Of a stretch of DNA of 64,000 bases, positions 51,897 through 61,088 are shown in pieces. The notes beneath the pieces are model-generated. The model was not told the DNA's origin and did not search any database. It was given only the letters and a program-made list of their open reading frames with translations. Every line of letters begins with the position of its first letter. The stretch's first letter is position 1. This DNA is from Planctomycetaceae bacterium. GTDB taxonomy: Bacteria > Planctomycetota > Planctomycetia > Planctomycetales > Planctomycetaceae. Both the position numbers and the translations under genes were made by a program. Location of the stretch: assembly GCA_021732785.1 (NCBI GenBank), contig JAKFUG010000008.1:1-64000 (forward strand), in the 5' to 3' direction.

Positions 51897-53024
51897 ATGG
51901 TTGCAGTGGAAGCCAAATTGGCTCTGGAAGACGGTTCGCTCTTTGCCGGGCGGGCCTTCGGCGCGAGTGGCGAAGTCTTCGGCGAGGTCGTGTTCAATAC
52001 GAGCATGACCGGCTATCAGGAAATTCTGACCGACCCGTCGTACTGCGGGCAGATCGTCACCATGACGTATCCGCAGATCGGTAACTACGGCGTCAACTGG
52101 GAAGATGTCGAGAGCGGCAAACTGTCGATCCGCGGCTTCATTGTTCGCGAACTCTGCCATATTCCCAGCAATTTTCGCTCGCAACAAACGCTCGATAAGT
52201 ATTTGAAAGCGGCCGGGGTGATTGGTCTCGAAGGGATCGACACCCGGGCGCTGGTGCGTCGCTTGCGGATTCGCGGGGCGATGACCGGCGTCATTTCGAC
52301 CGTCGATCTGGACGACGCATCGTTGATTCACAAAGCCCGGAACAGTCCGTCGATTGTCGGACGCGATCTGGTGAAGGAAGTGATGCCGCCGACCGCGTTC
52401 GAATGGAAGCAAACGCTGTCGCCGTTGAATTCCTTTGGACCAACGGTGGCCACGGACGGCGATAAAGACGAACACATCGTCGCCATCGATTACGGGATGA
52501 AATGGAATATCCTGCGGCACCTGCGTCAAACGGGTGCCCGGGTGACGGTCGTTCCGGGCAATGCGACCGCGGATGAAGTTCTGGCGCTTAAGCCGAATGG
52601 CGTGTTCCTTTCCAATGGCCCCGGCGACCCGCGCCCGCTGACGTACGCCATCGACACCATTCGCGGTTTGCTGGGCAAGGTGCCGGTGTTCGGAATTTGT
52701 CTCGGCCATCAACTGATGGGGCTCGCCTGCGGTGCGGAAATCTTCAAGTTAAAGTTCGGCCATCGCGGGGCGAATCAACCGGTGTTGAATCAGGCCACGG
52801 GGCGTGTCGAGATCACCTCGCAAAACCACGGCTTTGCGATTTCGACGGAAAACTTGCCGTCGCATCTGGAAGTGACACACATCAACCTGAACGATCAAAC
52901 GGTGGAGGGCCTGCGGCACAAGGGCGTCCCCGCGTTCTGCGTGCAGTACCATCCGGAAGCCGCCGCCGGTCCGCACGACAGTGCGTACTTGTTCGACGAA
53001 TTCCGCAAAATGATGCGGGCATAA
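51897..53024 (+). CDS. carA: Carbamoyl phosphate synthase small subunit
   Basis: A 375-residue glutaminase subunit that feeds ammonia to CarB in arginine and pyrimidine synthesis. ATG 51897 starts MVAVEAKLALEDGSLFAGRAFG, the normal N-terminus; the longer upstream frame overlaps the divergent agmatinase gene and is not used. It has GEVVFNTSMTGYQEILTDPSY, GVFLSNGPGDPRPL, FGICLGHQLMGLA with nucleophile C268, and the His/Glu in CVQYHPEAAAGPHDS. The large subunit carB is not in the window. Confidence 0.96.
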   Translation: MVAVEAKLALEDGSLFAGRAFGASGEVFGEVVFNTSMTGYQEILTDPSYCGQIVTMTYPQIGNYGVNWEDVESGKLSIRGFIVRELCHIPSNFRSQQTLDKYLKAAGVIGLEGIDTRALVRRLRIRGAMTGVISTVDLDDASLIHKARNSPSIVGRDLVKEVMPPTAFEWKQTLSPLNSFGPTVATDGDKDEHIVAIDYGMKWNILRHLRQTGARVTVVPGNATADEVLALKPNGVFLSNGPGDPRPLTYAIDTIRGLLGKVPVFGICLGHQLMGLACGAEIFKLKFGHRGANQPVLNQATGRVEITSQNHGFAISTENLPSHLEVTHINLNDQTVEGLRHKGVPAFCVQYHPEAAAGPHDSAYLFDEFRKMMRA

Positions 53025-53089
53025 GGCACCGTTTCGAACCGAATCAAACGAATCCATCGGAATCCTTTTTCTTCAGTGAGTGATCTGGA

Positions 53090-53557
53090 ATGGCTGTGGA
53101 ACGTACGCTGGTGTTGTTGAAGCCGGATGCTGTGGCGCGGCGGTTGTCCGGCCCGATTCTCACGCGGTTTGAAGCCCGCGGTTTGAAGATCGTCGGCCTG
53201 AAGATGCTGCAGGTGACGCCCGAATTATCGAAAAAGCACTACGCGGAGCACGTGAGCAAGCCGTTTTATCCGCAGTTGGAAGAGTTCATTACGTCCGCAC
53301 CGATCGTTGCCATCGCCTTGGAAGGTCCGGAAGCGATCGCCGTCGTGCGGGCGATGATGGGACCCACGAACGGTCGTCAAGCGGCACCGGGCACCATCCG
53401 CGGCGATTTCGGCCTCAGCCGGCAGATGAATCTGGTTCACGGCAGCGATGGCCCAGAAGCGGCTGCGAAAGAATTGTCGATTTATTTCGGTCCGAACGAA
53501 TTGATCTCTTCCTGCGGTCCGTTGGATCATCTGACATTGGCCGACGACGAAAAGTAA
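53090..53557 (+). CDS. ndk: Nucleoside diphosphate kinase
   Basis: A 155-residue phosphotransferase that balances NTP and dNTP pools with ATP as donor. It has RTLVLLKPDAVARRLSG near the N-terminus, PIVAIALEGPEAIAVVRAMMGPTNGRQAAPGTIRGDFGL, and the catalytic His 117 in NLVHGSDGPEAA. Length is normal. Start ATG 53090 with GGA upstream. It is 65 bp downstream of carA and may be co-transcribed with it. Confidence 0.96.
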   Translation: MAVERTLVLLKPDAVARRLSGPILTRFEARGLKIVGLKMLQVTPELSKKHYAEHVSKPFYPQLEEFITSAPIVAIALEGPEAIAVVRAMMGPTNGRQAAPGTIRGDFGLSRQMNLVHGSDGPEAAAKELSIYFGPNELISSCGPLDHLTLADDEK

Positions 53558-53588
53558 CCGGCCTCGATGGGCACAGGGAGGGAACATC

Positions 53589-54467
53589 ATGCGGTTAGAC
53601 GGCGGTCGGGAAAGTGGAAATGTGGAGGACCGCCGGGGACAACGGGGTGGTGCGCCGCTGATGCTGGGCGGCGGACTGGGCTCCATCGTTCTGATCATCA
53701 TCGTGATCGCCCTGGGGGGAGACCCCCGGCCGCTGTTGCAGAATATGGCGAACAATGCTCAGCAGAACGCTGGGCCCGACGGCGGCGAAGACGTCGCGAT
53801 TCCGCAGGACGATCATTCGCAAAAGCTGAAGAAGTTCGTCGCCGTGGTCCTGGCCGATACTGAAGATGTCTGGACCGATGTTTTCGCGGAACAGAACAAA
53901 CAATACCCTCCGCCCAAGCTGGTGCTGTTTACGGGGCAGGTGCAATCGGCGTGCGGGTTTGCCAGCGCGGCGTCCGGGCCGTTCTATTGCCCGGAAGATC
54001 AGAAGGTCTATATCGATCTCGCGTTTTACGATGAGCTTCAGTCGCGGTTTGGTGCTCCCGGCGACTTCGCCCAGGCGTATGTCATCGCGCACGAGATTGG
54101 CCATCATGTGCAGAATCAACTCGGGATTCTCCAGAAAGTGCATGCGCTGAAGGGACGTGTCAGCGACGAGGAATACAATCAGGCCTCGGTGCGACTGGAA
54201 CTGCAAGCCGATTTTCTCGCCGGCATGTGGGCGAACCACGCGCAAAAAATGCGGGACATTCTCGAACCCGGCGATCTCGAAGAAGCCTTGCGAGCGGCGA
54301 CGGCCATCGGCGACGACACGCTGCAGCGACAGGCCACCGGGCACGTGGTCCCGGATTCATTCACCCACGGCACTTCCAGCCAGCGCGTTCGCTGGTTCCG
54401 CAAAGGAATCCAATCGGGCAAGCTCCGCGACGGCGATACGTTCAAGCCCGCTTATGATGAACTGTAG
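53589..54467 (+). CDS. Membrane-anchored neutral zinc metallopeptidase (YpfJ family)
   Basis: A 292-residue protein; ATG 53589 after AGGGAGG. An N-terminal soluble Gly/Arg-rich stretch (MRLDGGRESGNVEDRRGQRGG) precedes one membrane helix (GGGLGSIVLIIIVIALGG, residues about 27-44). The zinc peptidase domain has VIAHEIGHHVQNQLG with HEIGHH at 168-173, and VRLELQADFLAGMWAN with the downstream Glu/Asp ligands. The family (PF04228) is widespread but its substrate is unknown. It is separated from ndk by 31 bp. Confidence 0.92.
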   Translation: MRLDGGRESGNVEDRRGQRGGAPLMLGGGLGSIVLIIIVIALGGDPRPLLQNMANNAQQNAGPDGGEDVAIPQDDHSQKLKKFVAVVLADTEDVWTDVFAEQNKQYPPPKLVLFTGQVQSACGFASAASGPFYCPEDQKVYIDLAFYDELQSRFGAPGDFAQAYVIAHEIGHHVQNQLGILQKVHALKGRVSDEEYNQASVRLELQADFLAGMWANHAQKMRDILEPGDLEEALRAATAIGDDTLQRQATGHVVPDSFTHGTSSQRVRWFRKGIQSGKLRDGDTFKPAYDEL

Positions 54468-54496
54468 TCCGCGATAGTTCATCATAATTTCGCCTT

Positions 54497-54560
54497 GTGT
54501 GCCACTGGCTCTGCCAGTGTCTTTCTCGGAGAGGACACGCAACCTTACAATGCACTGGCG
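54497..54560. repeat. Degenerate GTGCCACTGGCTCTGCC palindrome, copy 3
   Basis: Left arm TGTGTGCCACTGGCTCTGCC (54496-54515) is intact, but the right arm (TGCACTGGCG, about 54551-54560) is much degraded. It lies between convergent genes, as at 30146-30217. Confidence 0.6.
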
Positions 54561-54578
54561 ATTCTCATGTCAATAGGA

Positions 54579-56108
54579 CTACCGATTCTCAAATCGCACG
54601 ACTTTGGATTGCGAATCGTTGCGGCGGCGCTGAAGCTGAATCAACAATCGTGAGCCGTTGCCGGAACCGAAAGTCCACCATTCGTCGATGCCGCCGATGG
54701 TGGCGATCACCGTGCGCTTCGCAGGCTGACCAATCTGGCGCGTGAGTTCCTCCGCGGTCATGCCGACGGCAATCGGCGCGTCGAAACCCGGTGGGGCTTG
54801 TGGGGTCGCGGGCGTTGTTGAAGCCGCTTTTGCCCAGCGTCCTCCCTGCAGTTCGTAGCCCAGGTCCGTCAATCGCGTCTTGACGTCTTCGGACAGCGGC
54901 TCAATGCGATGGGCCGCCATCAACAACGAAACCGCTTTGGCATCGTCTTTCAGCCATTGTCGATAATCGTCCGCGAGAGCGACGAGCGTGGGCGCATCGA
55001 CCTCCGCGGAGCGGTCTTTCTCGCGGGCTCCTAACCATTTTCGAAGGGTTTCCGCCGCGACTTCGGGCCGCTGCTTCTGTCGAAACTGTTCCGAGAGCGA
55101 CAACGCTTCCTGTCGCGAAGCCGTCGCAATTTTGCCGAGGCGATAGGCGAGTTCCTTGTCGCGATAGCGTTCGGCCAGTTGCGGCTGTTCGGGAATGGCG
55201 CGGGCCAGTTTGTCGGCGATGTCGCTGCCGTTCCGCCCGTCGTCTAACACATCGCGGGTGATGCGGCGGAGTTGAACGTGGGTGCCGAACACGCGCTGGA
55301 GTTGCCGCTGCTCGAGCGGATCCGCCTCGCTGAAAGTGGTGATGGGGTCTTTGGTGTATTTTTCGGCGAGCTCACCCGGCCAGTTGGCGAGCGGTCGTAG
55401 CGCCTCGGGCCAGACTTCCGTCAGGCGTTTTTCCAGCGCGGCGAGTTCTTCGCTCTCTTTGGGATTGTTGAGCACCGCCAACTGCCACCAGAGACGAAAC
55501 GCATCGTGGCGCAAGTTACTGCTGAGGGATGCGGGAAGTTTGAATTCCGCGGCTTTGTCGGCGAGTTTCAAACGGCCTTCACGATCGTCCGGCGTCAACG
55601 CGCGGGCTTCGTATCCCACTGCGCGGGTCAGGCACAACGAGTATGATTCTTTCAGTGCGGGGTCATCGTAGAAGTTACCGCGTTCACGGGCCCACTCGGC
55701 GAGGGCATACCATTCTTCCGGCCGATTCGCTTTGATCGCCCGTTCTTTCGTCTGGAACTGTTCGCTGTCGGGCGGCATCGATTTCAGACTCGCGACTTCA
55801 AACGTCAGCTTGTTATTTTCCTTTCGGATTCGTCCCGAGACTTCGATGTTCTTCGCGTTGGCCGCGAGGCGAGCCAATTCTTCCGTCATCGTGAAAGACA
55901 AGTCGCACTTTTGCAGACGGATCTGGTTTTTCAGTACCGAAGACAGTCGGCCCTCCACCTGCATCGGCGTATCAACGAGCTTGTCCCATTCGCCTTTGGC
56001 CCCCTGAAATTGGATCACCGACCACGCCTGCGCGGACGCGTTCTGGACCGATGCCACCGTCAGCAGCAGCGCAAGCAGGATCGTCCGATCGCGGCGTGGC
56101 AGCATCAT
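54579..56108 (-). CDS. Secreted protein, function unknown
   Basis: A 509-residue protein; ATG 56108 overlaps the upstream gene's stop (ATGATGC...). Signal peptide residues about 8-26 (RTILLALLLTVASVQNASA). The mature part has a beta stretch (SVIQFQGAKGEWDKLVDTPMQVEGRLSS), long helical regions (LARLAANAKNIEVSGRIRKENNKLTFEVASLK, LEKRLTEVWPEALRPLANWPGELAEKY) and a C-terminal SMF/BamE-like small domain (GMTAEELTRQIGQPAKRTVIATIGGIDEWWTFG). The C-terminus resembles outer-membrane lipoprotein OmlA/BamE folds by eye, not proven. It is translationally coupled with the zinc-ribbon protein upstream. Confidence 0.7.
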   Translation of the reverse strand: MMLPRRDRTILLALLLTVASVQNASAQAWSVIQFQGAKGEWDKLVDTPMQVEGRLSSVLKNQIRLQKCDLSFTMTEELARLAANAKNIEVSGRIRKENNKLTFEVASLKSMPPDSEQFQTKERAIKANRPEEWYALAEWARERGNFYDDPALKESYSLCLTRAVGYEARALTPDDREGRLKLADKAAEFKLPASLSSNLRHDAFRLWWQLAVLNNPKESEELAALEKRLTEVWPEALRPLANWPGELAEKYTKDPITTFSEADPLEQRQLQRVFGTHVQLRRITRDVLDDGRNGSDIADKLARAIPEQPQLAERYRDKELAYRLGKIATASRQEALSLSEQFRQKQRPEVAAETLRKWLGAREKDRSAEVDAPTLVALADDYRQWLKDDAKAVSLLMAAHRIEPLSEDVKTRLTDLGYELQGGRWAKAASTTPATPQAPPGFDAPIAVGMTAEELTRQIGQPAKRTVIATIGGIDEWWTFGSGNGSRLLIQLQRRRNDSQSKVVRFENR

Positions 56109-57277
56109 TCGGGTTTCGCCTCGGAAAGATCGAGCGCGGCCCGCTGCGACTCCAGCAGCGCTTGCCATTGCTTTCGTTCTTCTTCATCCGCCGGTGGTGG
56201 GATCAAACCGGCGTACCCTTCCGTGGACGTCCACAGTACGGCTGTCGGTCCGCGCAACACGATGACGGCATCGGCACCGGGACTTCCGCCGACACGAATC
56301 GTTTCCAACTGCGCGGCGAAAATCACCCGTTGCGGCTGCGGGTCGGTCTGGGGGGCGGGCCAACCTTTGCCGGGGTGACGCGAGAATTCCATTCGGCAGG
56401 TGATCTTGCCGACGATCAATGCCGTGTCGACTTCGAGACGGCCATTGTCGGAGCGGCTATCCGGACTGCTGCTGGCCAGCAGCGAAGCATCGAGGAATAA
56501 CCATTGACCCGCGAGCCGGCGTTCCACACGGGTGGCGAGCGGTTCGTCAGATTTCTCGTTGAGGATGTCTTCGAGGGTGTCTGCCAGCGGTGATGTTAAC
56601 AGCCCGGCGGCGGCCCGAGCTTCCTTCGCGCGCTGACGAACCTGTCGCGAAGCCGCATCGGTCCGCCCGAGACGGTCGAGCGCCGTCACCGCGACCGTGA
56701 GTTCTTGCGACGCCGTGGAGAAATTGTGTTCGCTGTAGGCTTTCAGGCCCCGTTCGATGGCGGGTTCGACATCGCGGCGGGCACTTTCAAACCGGGCATT
56801 CCGCACGGCAATCGCCACGGTTCCCCCCACCGTGACGGCCAAACCGATCATCACGACGCGCAGGGGAGTGAAGGTGGAACGCACCCACTGCCCGAAGGGG
56901 ATAGTAGGTTCCGCGGGCAACACCGATTTTCTGGTCGCCGTCTGCGGACCGGAATCCGTCAGTGCGCCGGTTGATTTAGCGCCTTTTTTGGTTTTGCCGC
57001 TTTTTTCGGAGGGAGCCGGATCGGATTTCTTCGACTTGGAGGGAGCCGGTTCCTGACTCTGCAAGCGGATTTCGACCGATGCGGGCAGAGGGTAGGGGCA
57101 CCGGGGGAAGATGAACAAACCGCTTCCACACCGCGAGCAGGCGGTTTTTTGCGGCTTGGCGGCGCGGAGGCCGGAGTATGTCATGCCGCATTCACACCGG
57201 ATAACGTACGGCTGAGGCGGCTCTTCCCGGCGTCCGAAGACGGCCGACTGCGCCTTTTGTAACCAGCCGGATGCCAT
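56105..57277 (-). CDS. Zinc-ribbon and single-pass membrane protein, function unknown
   Basis: A 390-residue protein. An N-terminal zinc ribbon (residues about 28-61: CECGMTYSGLRAAKP...CSRCGSG) is followed by a Lys/Ser/Pro-rich linker (PSKSKKSDPAPSEKSGKTKK). A single membrane helix (LRVVMIGLAVTVGGTVAIAV, residues about 138-157) precedes a helical C-terminal domain. The zinc ribbon would face the cytoplasm. It is divergent from the FHA gene at 57702, and its stop overlaps the start of the next gene (ATGA), so the two are probably co-expressed. The family is not recognised. Confidence 0.75.
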   Translation of the reverse strand: MASGWLQKAQSAVFGRREEPPQPYVIRCECGMTYSGLRAAKPQKTACSRCGSGLFIFPRCPYPLPASVEIRLQSQEPAPSKSKKSDPAPSEKSGKTKKGAKSTGALTDSGPQTATRKSVLPAEPTIPFGQWVRSTFTPLRVVMIGLAVTVGGTVAIAVRNARFESARRDVEPAIERGLKAYSEHNFSTASQELTVAVTALDRLGRTDAASRQVRQRAKEARAAAGLLTSPLADTLEDILNEKSDEPLATRVERRLAGQWLFLDASLLASSSPDSRSDNGRLEVDTALIVGKITCRMEFSRHPGKGWPAPQTDPQPQRVIFAAQLETIRVGGSPGADAVIVLRGPTAVLWTSTEGYAGLIPPPADEEERKQWQALLESQRAALDLSEAKPE

Positions 57278-57701
57278 CCGCTCGCTTCCCCGTTTCGTGG
57301 CAGACGCACGGTTTCGTCACGAATTACCGCTCATGCGATTATTGACGGCTATCGGGAGTGGGTCAATCAGGAGTCCGCGGGAAAGAAAGAGATTCACGAT
57401 CAACCTTTCCGGTCAGGAAGACGCTGATGCTCCGGTTGACCTTCCGCCGATGGGTGAGATCACGCGGGATTCCCTGTGGCGTTCGTTCGGATGGTGTTTC
57501 GCAATTTCTCGAATTTTCCGGCACGACCGGAACAAGTCGACATCGTGCGAATGGGTTGAGGGATTTACCGCATTGTAACCGACCCTGCCTGAGTCGTCAG
57601 GCGGTACGGGGACCAGCACGACTCGGAGTATGAGCTACATTTCGGTAGGGCGATGCGGGTTGCTCCCTTGTCACGGCGACGGGGAAACAGGAGCGGAACG
57701 G
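57278..57701. other. Divergent intergenic region, about 420 bp
   Basis: Lies between the minus-strand zinc-ribbon gene and the plus-strand FHA gene. No repeat family seen elsewhere is present, and no convincing promoter or gene was identified; small open frames have non-protein-like sequence. Promoters for both genes should lie here. Confidence 0.5.
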
Positions 57702-60700
57702 ATGACAGCGAGTGTGCGGACGAGGTCGCGAACGAGCACCCCGGTAATGCCGGCGGGGCCTGTGCTCGTACTGCAACCGCCGTCCCACGCCGCGATGGCA
57801 CCGCTGTTGTTATCGCCTGGTCTCTATCATCTTGGCCGCGACGCCGAGTGCGAGTTTGTGGTGGATGCCGAAGGGATCGCGCCGCAACATGTGCAGTTGG
57901 TGGTGCAAGCGCACTCCCTCGTGTTGAAGGCGCTCGACTCGCGGACGTGGGTGAACGATTTCCTCGTCAAGGAAACGGCACTCCGCCGGGGCGATCGAAT
58001 CTCGCTGGGGCCGCTGACGTTCACGCTCCGCGCGGCGACGCCGGATGATCTGCTGACGCAACTCCCGGAAGCATTTGAGCCCGAACCGGTCGCCATTTCC
58101 GCCGTGCGGCAGCCGGTTTCGGTCGCCACCGTGGATGCCACGCTCGCTCAGGTTCAGGCTGACCGCGCCGCGGTTGAATCGGTCGCCCTTGCTACGCCGC
58201 CTGTCGCTGCAGCGGAGCCGATTGAAGAACCAACGGTTGCTGAATCGGCTGATGTGGTTCCGACAGCCGTCATGGAACAAACGCCGTCGGCACCGCGGGA
58301 AGTCACGCCGACGGTCGATCGTCTTGCCGAACAGATGGCGAAATGGGAAGCGGATCGCGCCGAGCAGGAGCGTGAACTCGCCGACATTCGGACACAGCTC
58401 GCGACACTCGCGGCGGGGTTGGAAGAGCGCGAGTCCCGCCTGCACGCCTTTGAGATTCGGCTGACCCGCCGGGAAGATGCCCTCGATCAACGGCACGCCG
58501 AGTTCGACACGCAGCGGACGGCTCTGGATGCTCGCGAAACGGCATTAGCGGAAGAACGCTTGCGGCTGGAAACCGTCGCGGCCAACGCGCGGGCGGAGTT
58601 GACCGCCGAAACCGAAAAACAAACCGCGGCATGGGCGGAATGGGAAGAATCGCACCGGCACCTGACCGCTCAGTTGAACGAGCAGTTCGCGGAAATCGAG
58701 GCGGCGGAATCGCGCTGCGCCGCAGCAAAAACCGAACTGCAAGCCGAGCAGCAGACCTGGTCGTTAACTCATCAGAGCTGGATCGCAGAACGGGCCGAAT
58801 GGGATACCCGTCGCGAGGAGCAGCAGCTCGAACTCGCCCAATGGGAAGCGGAATCCCATCAGCAGCGCGATGAGTTAGCGCGTCGGACCGCGCAGCTCGA
58901 AACGCAACGGGCGGAGCTGCATGCGGAAGCGTGCCAGCGGGCTGCCGCACACCGCGAGTTGTTCGCCGCCCGTCAGGAGACGCAGCGCGAACGCCGGTTG
59001 TTAGCCGAGCAGCAAGCCGCCTGGATGGCCGAGCGCGAGTCGCAAGGGAACGATTTGCGCGAACGTCGTCGTCGCTTCGATGCCGACGAGCGGGAAATCG
59101 CCGAGTTACGCCGCACTGCGCAGGAAACGCTTGAACAATTGGAGCGGGATCGCGCCGCGCTGGCGGCATTCCCCCCGGTGGTGATCGCGCCGGTGCCTTC
59201 CGATCCCGTGCCAGTCGCGATGGATGTGGGTGTTTCCGCGGACTCGGCTGTCACGGTGAACACGTCGTCCGAAGAAATCCCATCGGCACCCGAAGAGGAG
59301 TTGTTTGCGAAGGACGATCAACCAACAGAATTTCCAGCTCTGATTGAAACGGAGCCGCCTCTGCCCCCGATTTGGGAAACATTTCTCCCTGCGGAATCCC
59401 ACACTGCACCCGATTGGTCGCCGGATCGCCCGGAAGTCTTCGCCGCGGAGACAACCGCTGGCCCGGTGGACGAACCGATGGTCGCAGAATCGATGTTCAT
59501 TCCCACCGTCATGTCGGAAAGCCCGACTCCCGATTTTGCGTACGACCGCGAAGAAAGAACTGCGGCCGCAATTGATGACGATTCGGCTTACACTCCGAAT
59601 GATTTCGGCGCTCACTCCGCGATGACGGATCATCAACCGTCGGGTTGGTCCGAGGCTTGGAATTCTCCGACTGAAAGCCCGGTCGTTTCCGGTCTGGGTG
59701 GCGTTGATCACGCTCCTGCGGAGTTCGGGTTCAACGGGATGGAAGAGTTCCCGGAATCATTCTCACGGGCGTCCGCGATGGAGCCCGCCGCTCACCGAGA
59801 AGAAATACAGCGGGATGCGACCGGCATCTCAGCGGAATCCTTATTCAATAGCCTCTCCACCGAGTTCGAACCGGAAGCCGACGCCTCCGACGAAGATCTT
59901 CACAGCAAGCTGGCGAAAATGTTTGGCCTGCCTGAAAACTTCGGCCATCAGGACGCGCCCGCCCCGGATGAGTGTTCGGCAACAACGGTCGAGATGCCCG
60001 CGAGTGATCCGGTGATTGAAGCGGAAGAGGTGATCGAAGCGGTTATTGAAGAGCCGATCGAGGAGAACGAATCCAGCGCTGCTGTTGATCTTGCCGGTAG
60101 TGATGAGGACTGGCGTGCCCGGCTCGCGCTGATGCTTGCCACGCCGAAGGTTGAGGTTCCAAGCGAACCGCCCCAACCGGAAATCATGGCCCCGCCGCCC
60201 ATTCCCGTCCGTTCCGCGCCGAAGGCCCTCGAACCGGTTCCCTCACCCGCAGCGGCCATCGAAGAAGATTCGATCGCCGCCTACATGGAACGCTTGCTCG
60301 CTCGGAACAAGATGAGTTCCGATGCGAGTGATTTCGTGCCCGTCACGAAACCCGTCCCCAGCGAACCAGCACCGCCGCCGATGGCGTCCGCACCGATGAG
60401 TCCGTTGGAATCGATGGACGATCACGGCGATGATGCGGGAGCTTTGCCCGACCGTGGTTCCGCAGTTCCATTTGAATCACGAACGCGCGTCGACAAAGAT
60501 GAAGTCCGGGCCGCGCTGCAATCGTTCCGGCAAGTCGCCAATTTCTCTGCCCGTTCGGCACTCGCCACGCACTCATCCAAAACGGTCCGCGGCGACCTGG
60601 CCGTCCAAGGGGTGCTCACAGGGCTCGCCACGCTGGCCGCTGCCGGTTACTGGTGCGGGCCCCTCTTCGGCGGGTCCATCCAGCCATTGCAGGGCACCGG

Positions 60701-61088
60701 GTGTCTGGTTGCCGCGGGAGTGATGGGCTGGCAGATTTCGCGGTCGCTCAATCGACTGAAAAACTGGAACCCCGACGACGTACTGCTGAACGAAGCCATC
60801 GACGAAACCGCGGCAGCCACGACGAATCTCGGTGACAAAACCGACACTCCCAGTGATGCCGCAACGGTGAACGAACTCGATGGCTCCCCTGCTTCCGATG
60901 ATCAACCGAGGTCATTTCAAGAAACCACGCGTCCCGAGCCAGTGGGCGGCATGATCGGGCCAGGTGGAGATCTGGGATCCGGCGACGGGTCGCAAGCCAT
61001 AACCGTGTCCCCCATTCCCGTAGACATGCAGTTCCGCGGGGATGCCCTGTTTCTTCAAGCCAGCGTAGAAGAGCACCGCACCCATTGA
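57702..61088 (+). CDS. Giant FHA-domain coiled-coil protein
   Basis: An 1128-residue protein; ATG 57702 is eight bases after AGGAG. The FHA domain (about residues 20-110) has LYHLGRDAECEFVVDAEGIAPQHVQLVVQ with the G-R, S/A-H and phosphothreonine-binding features, though the usual Ser before His is replaced (APQHVQ). Next is a very long charged coiled coil (about 200-510, runs such as ERELADIRTQLATLAAGLEERESRL), then a disordered acidic/Pro-rich middle. A C-terminal hydrophobic hairpin (LAVQGVLTGLATLAAAGYWC..., about 970-1010) may anchor it in the membrane. The last ~59 codons overlap, on the opposite strand, the esterase gene. It may scaffold phosphoprotein signalling. Confidence 0.88.
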   Translation: MTASVRTRSRTSTPVMPAGPVLVLQPPSHAAMAPLLLSPGLYHLGRDAECEFVVDAEGIAPQHVQLVVQAHSLVLKALDSRTWVNDFLVKETALRRGDRISLGPLTFTLRAATPDDLLTQLPEAFEPEPVAISAVRQPVSVATVDATLAQVQADRAAVESVALATPPVAAAEPIEEPTVAESADVVPTAVMEQTPSAPREVTPTVDRLAEQMAKWEADRAEQERELADIRTQLATLAAGLEERESRLHAFEIRLTRREDALDQRHAEFDTQRTALDARETALAEERLRLETVAANARAELTAETEKQTAAWAEWEESHRHLTAQLNEQFAEIEAAESRCAAAKTELQAEQQTWSLTHQSWIAERAEWDTRREEQQLELAQWEAESHQQRDELARRTAQLETQRAELHAEACQRAAAHRELFAARQETQRERRLLAEQQAAWMAERESQGNDLRERRRRFDADEREIAELRRTAQETLEQLERDRAALAAFPPVVIAPVPSDPVPVAMDVGVSADSAVTVNTSSEEIPSAPEEELFAKDDQPTEFPALIETEPPLPPIWETFLPAESHTAPDWSPDRPEVFAAETTAGPVDEPMVAESMFIPTVMSESPTPDFAYDREERTAAAIDDDSAYTPNDFGAHSAMTDHQPSGWSEAWNSPTESPVVSGLGGVDHAPAEFGFNGMEEFPESFSRASAMEPAAHREEIQRDATGISAESLFNSLSTEFEPEADASDEDLHSKLAKMFGLPENFGHQDAPAPDECSATTVEMPASDPVIEAEEVIEAVIEEPIEENESSAAVDLAGSDEDWRARLALMLATPKVEVPSEPPQPEIMAPPPIPVRSAPKALEPVPSPAAAIEEDSIAAYMERLLARNKMSSDASDFVPVTKPVPSEPAPPPMASAPMSPLESMDDHGDDAGALPDRGSAVPFESRTRVDKDEVRAALQSFRQVANFSARSALATHSSKTVRGDLAVQGVLTGLATLAAAGYWCGPLFGGSIQPLQGTGCLVAAGVMGWQISRSLNRLKNWNPDDVLLNEAIDETAAATTNLGDKTDTPSDAATVNELDGSPASDDQPRSFQETTRPEPVGGMIGPGGDLGSGDGSQAITVSPIPVDMQFRGDALFLQASVEEHRTH

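Noticed and set aside
57297-57578. 93-codon plus-strand open frame in the divergent gap
   Set aside because: No ribosome-binding site, no family resemblance, and mixed composition. It is probably chance.
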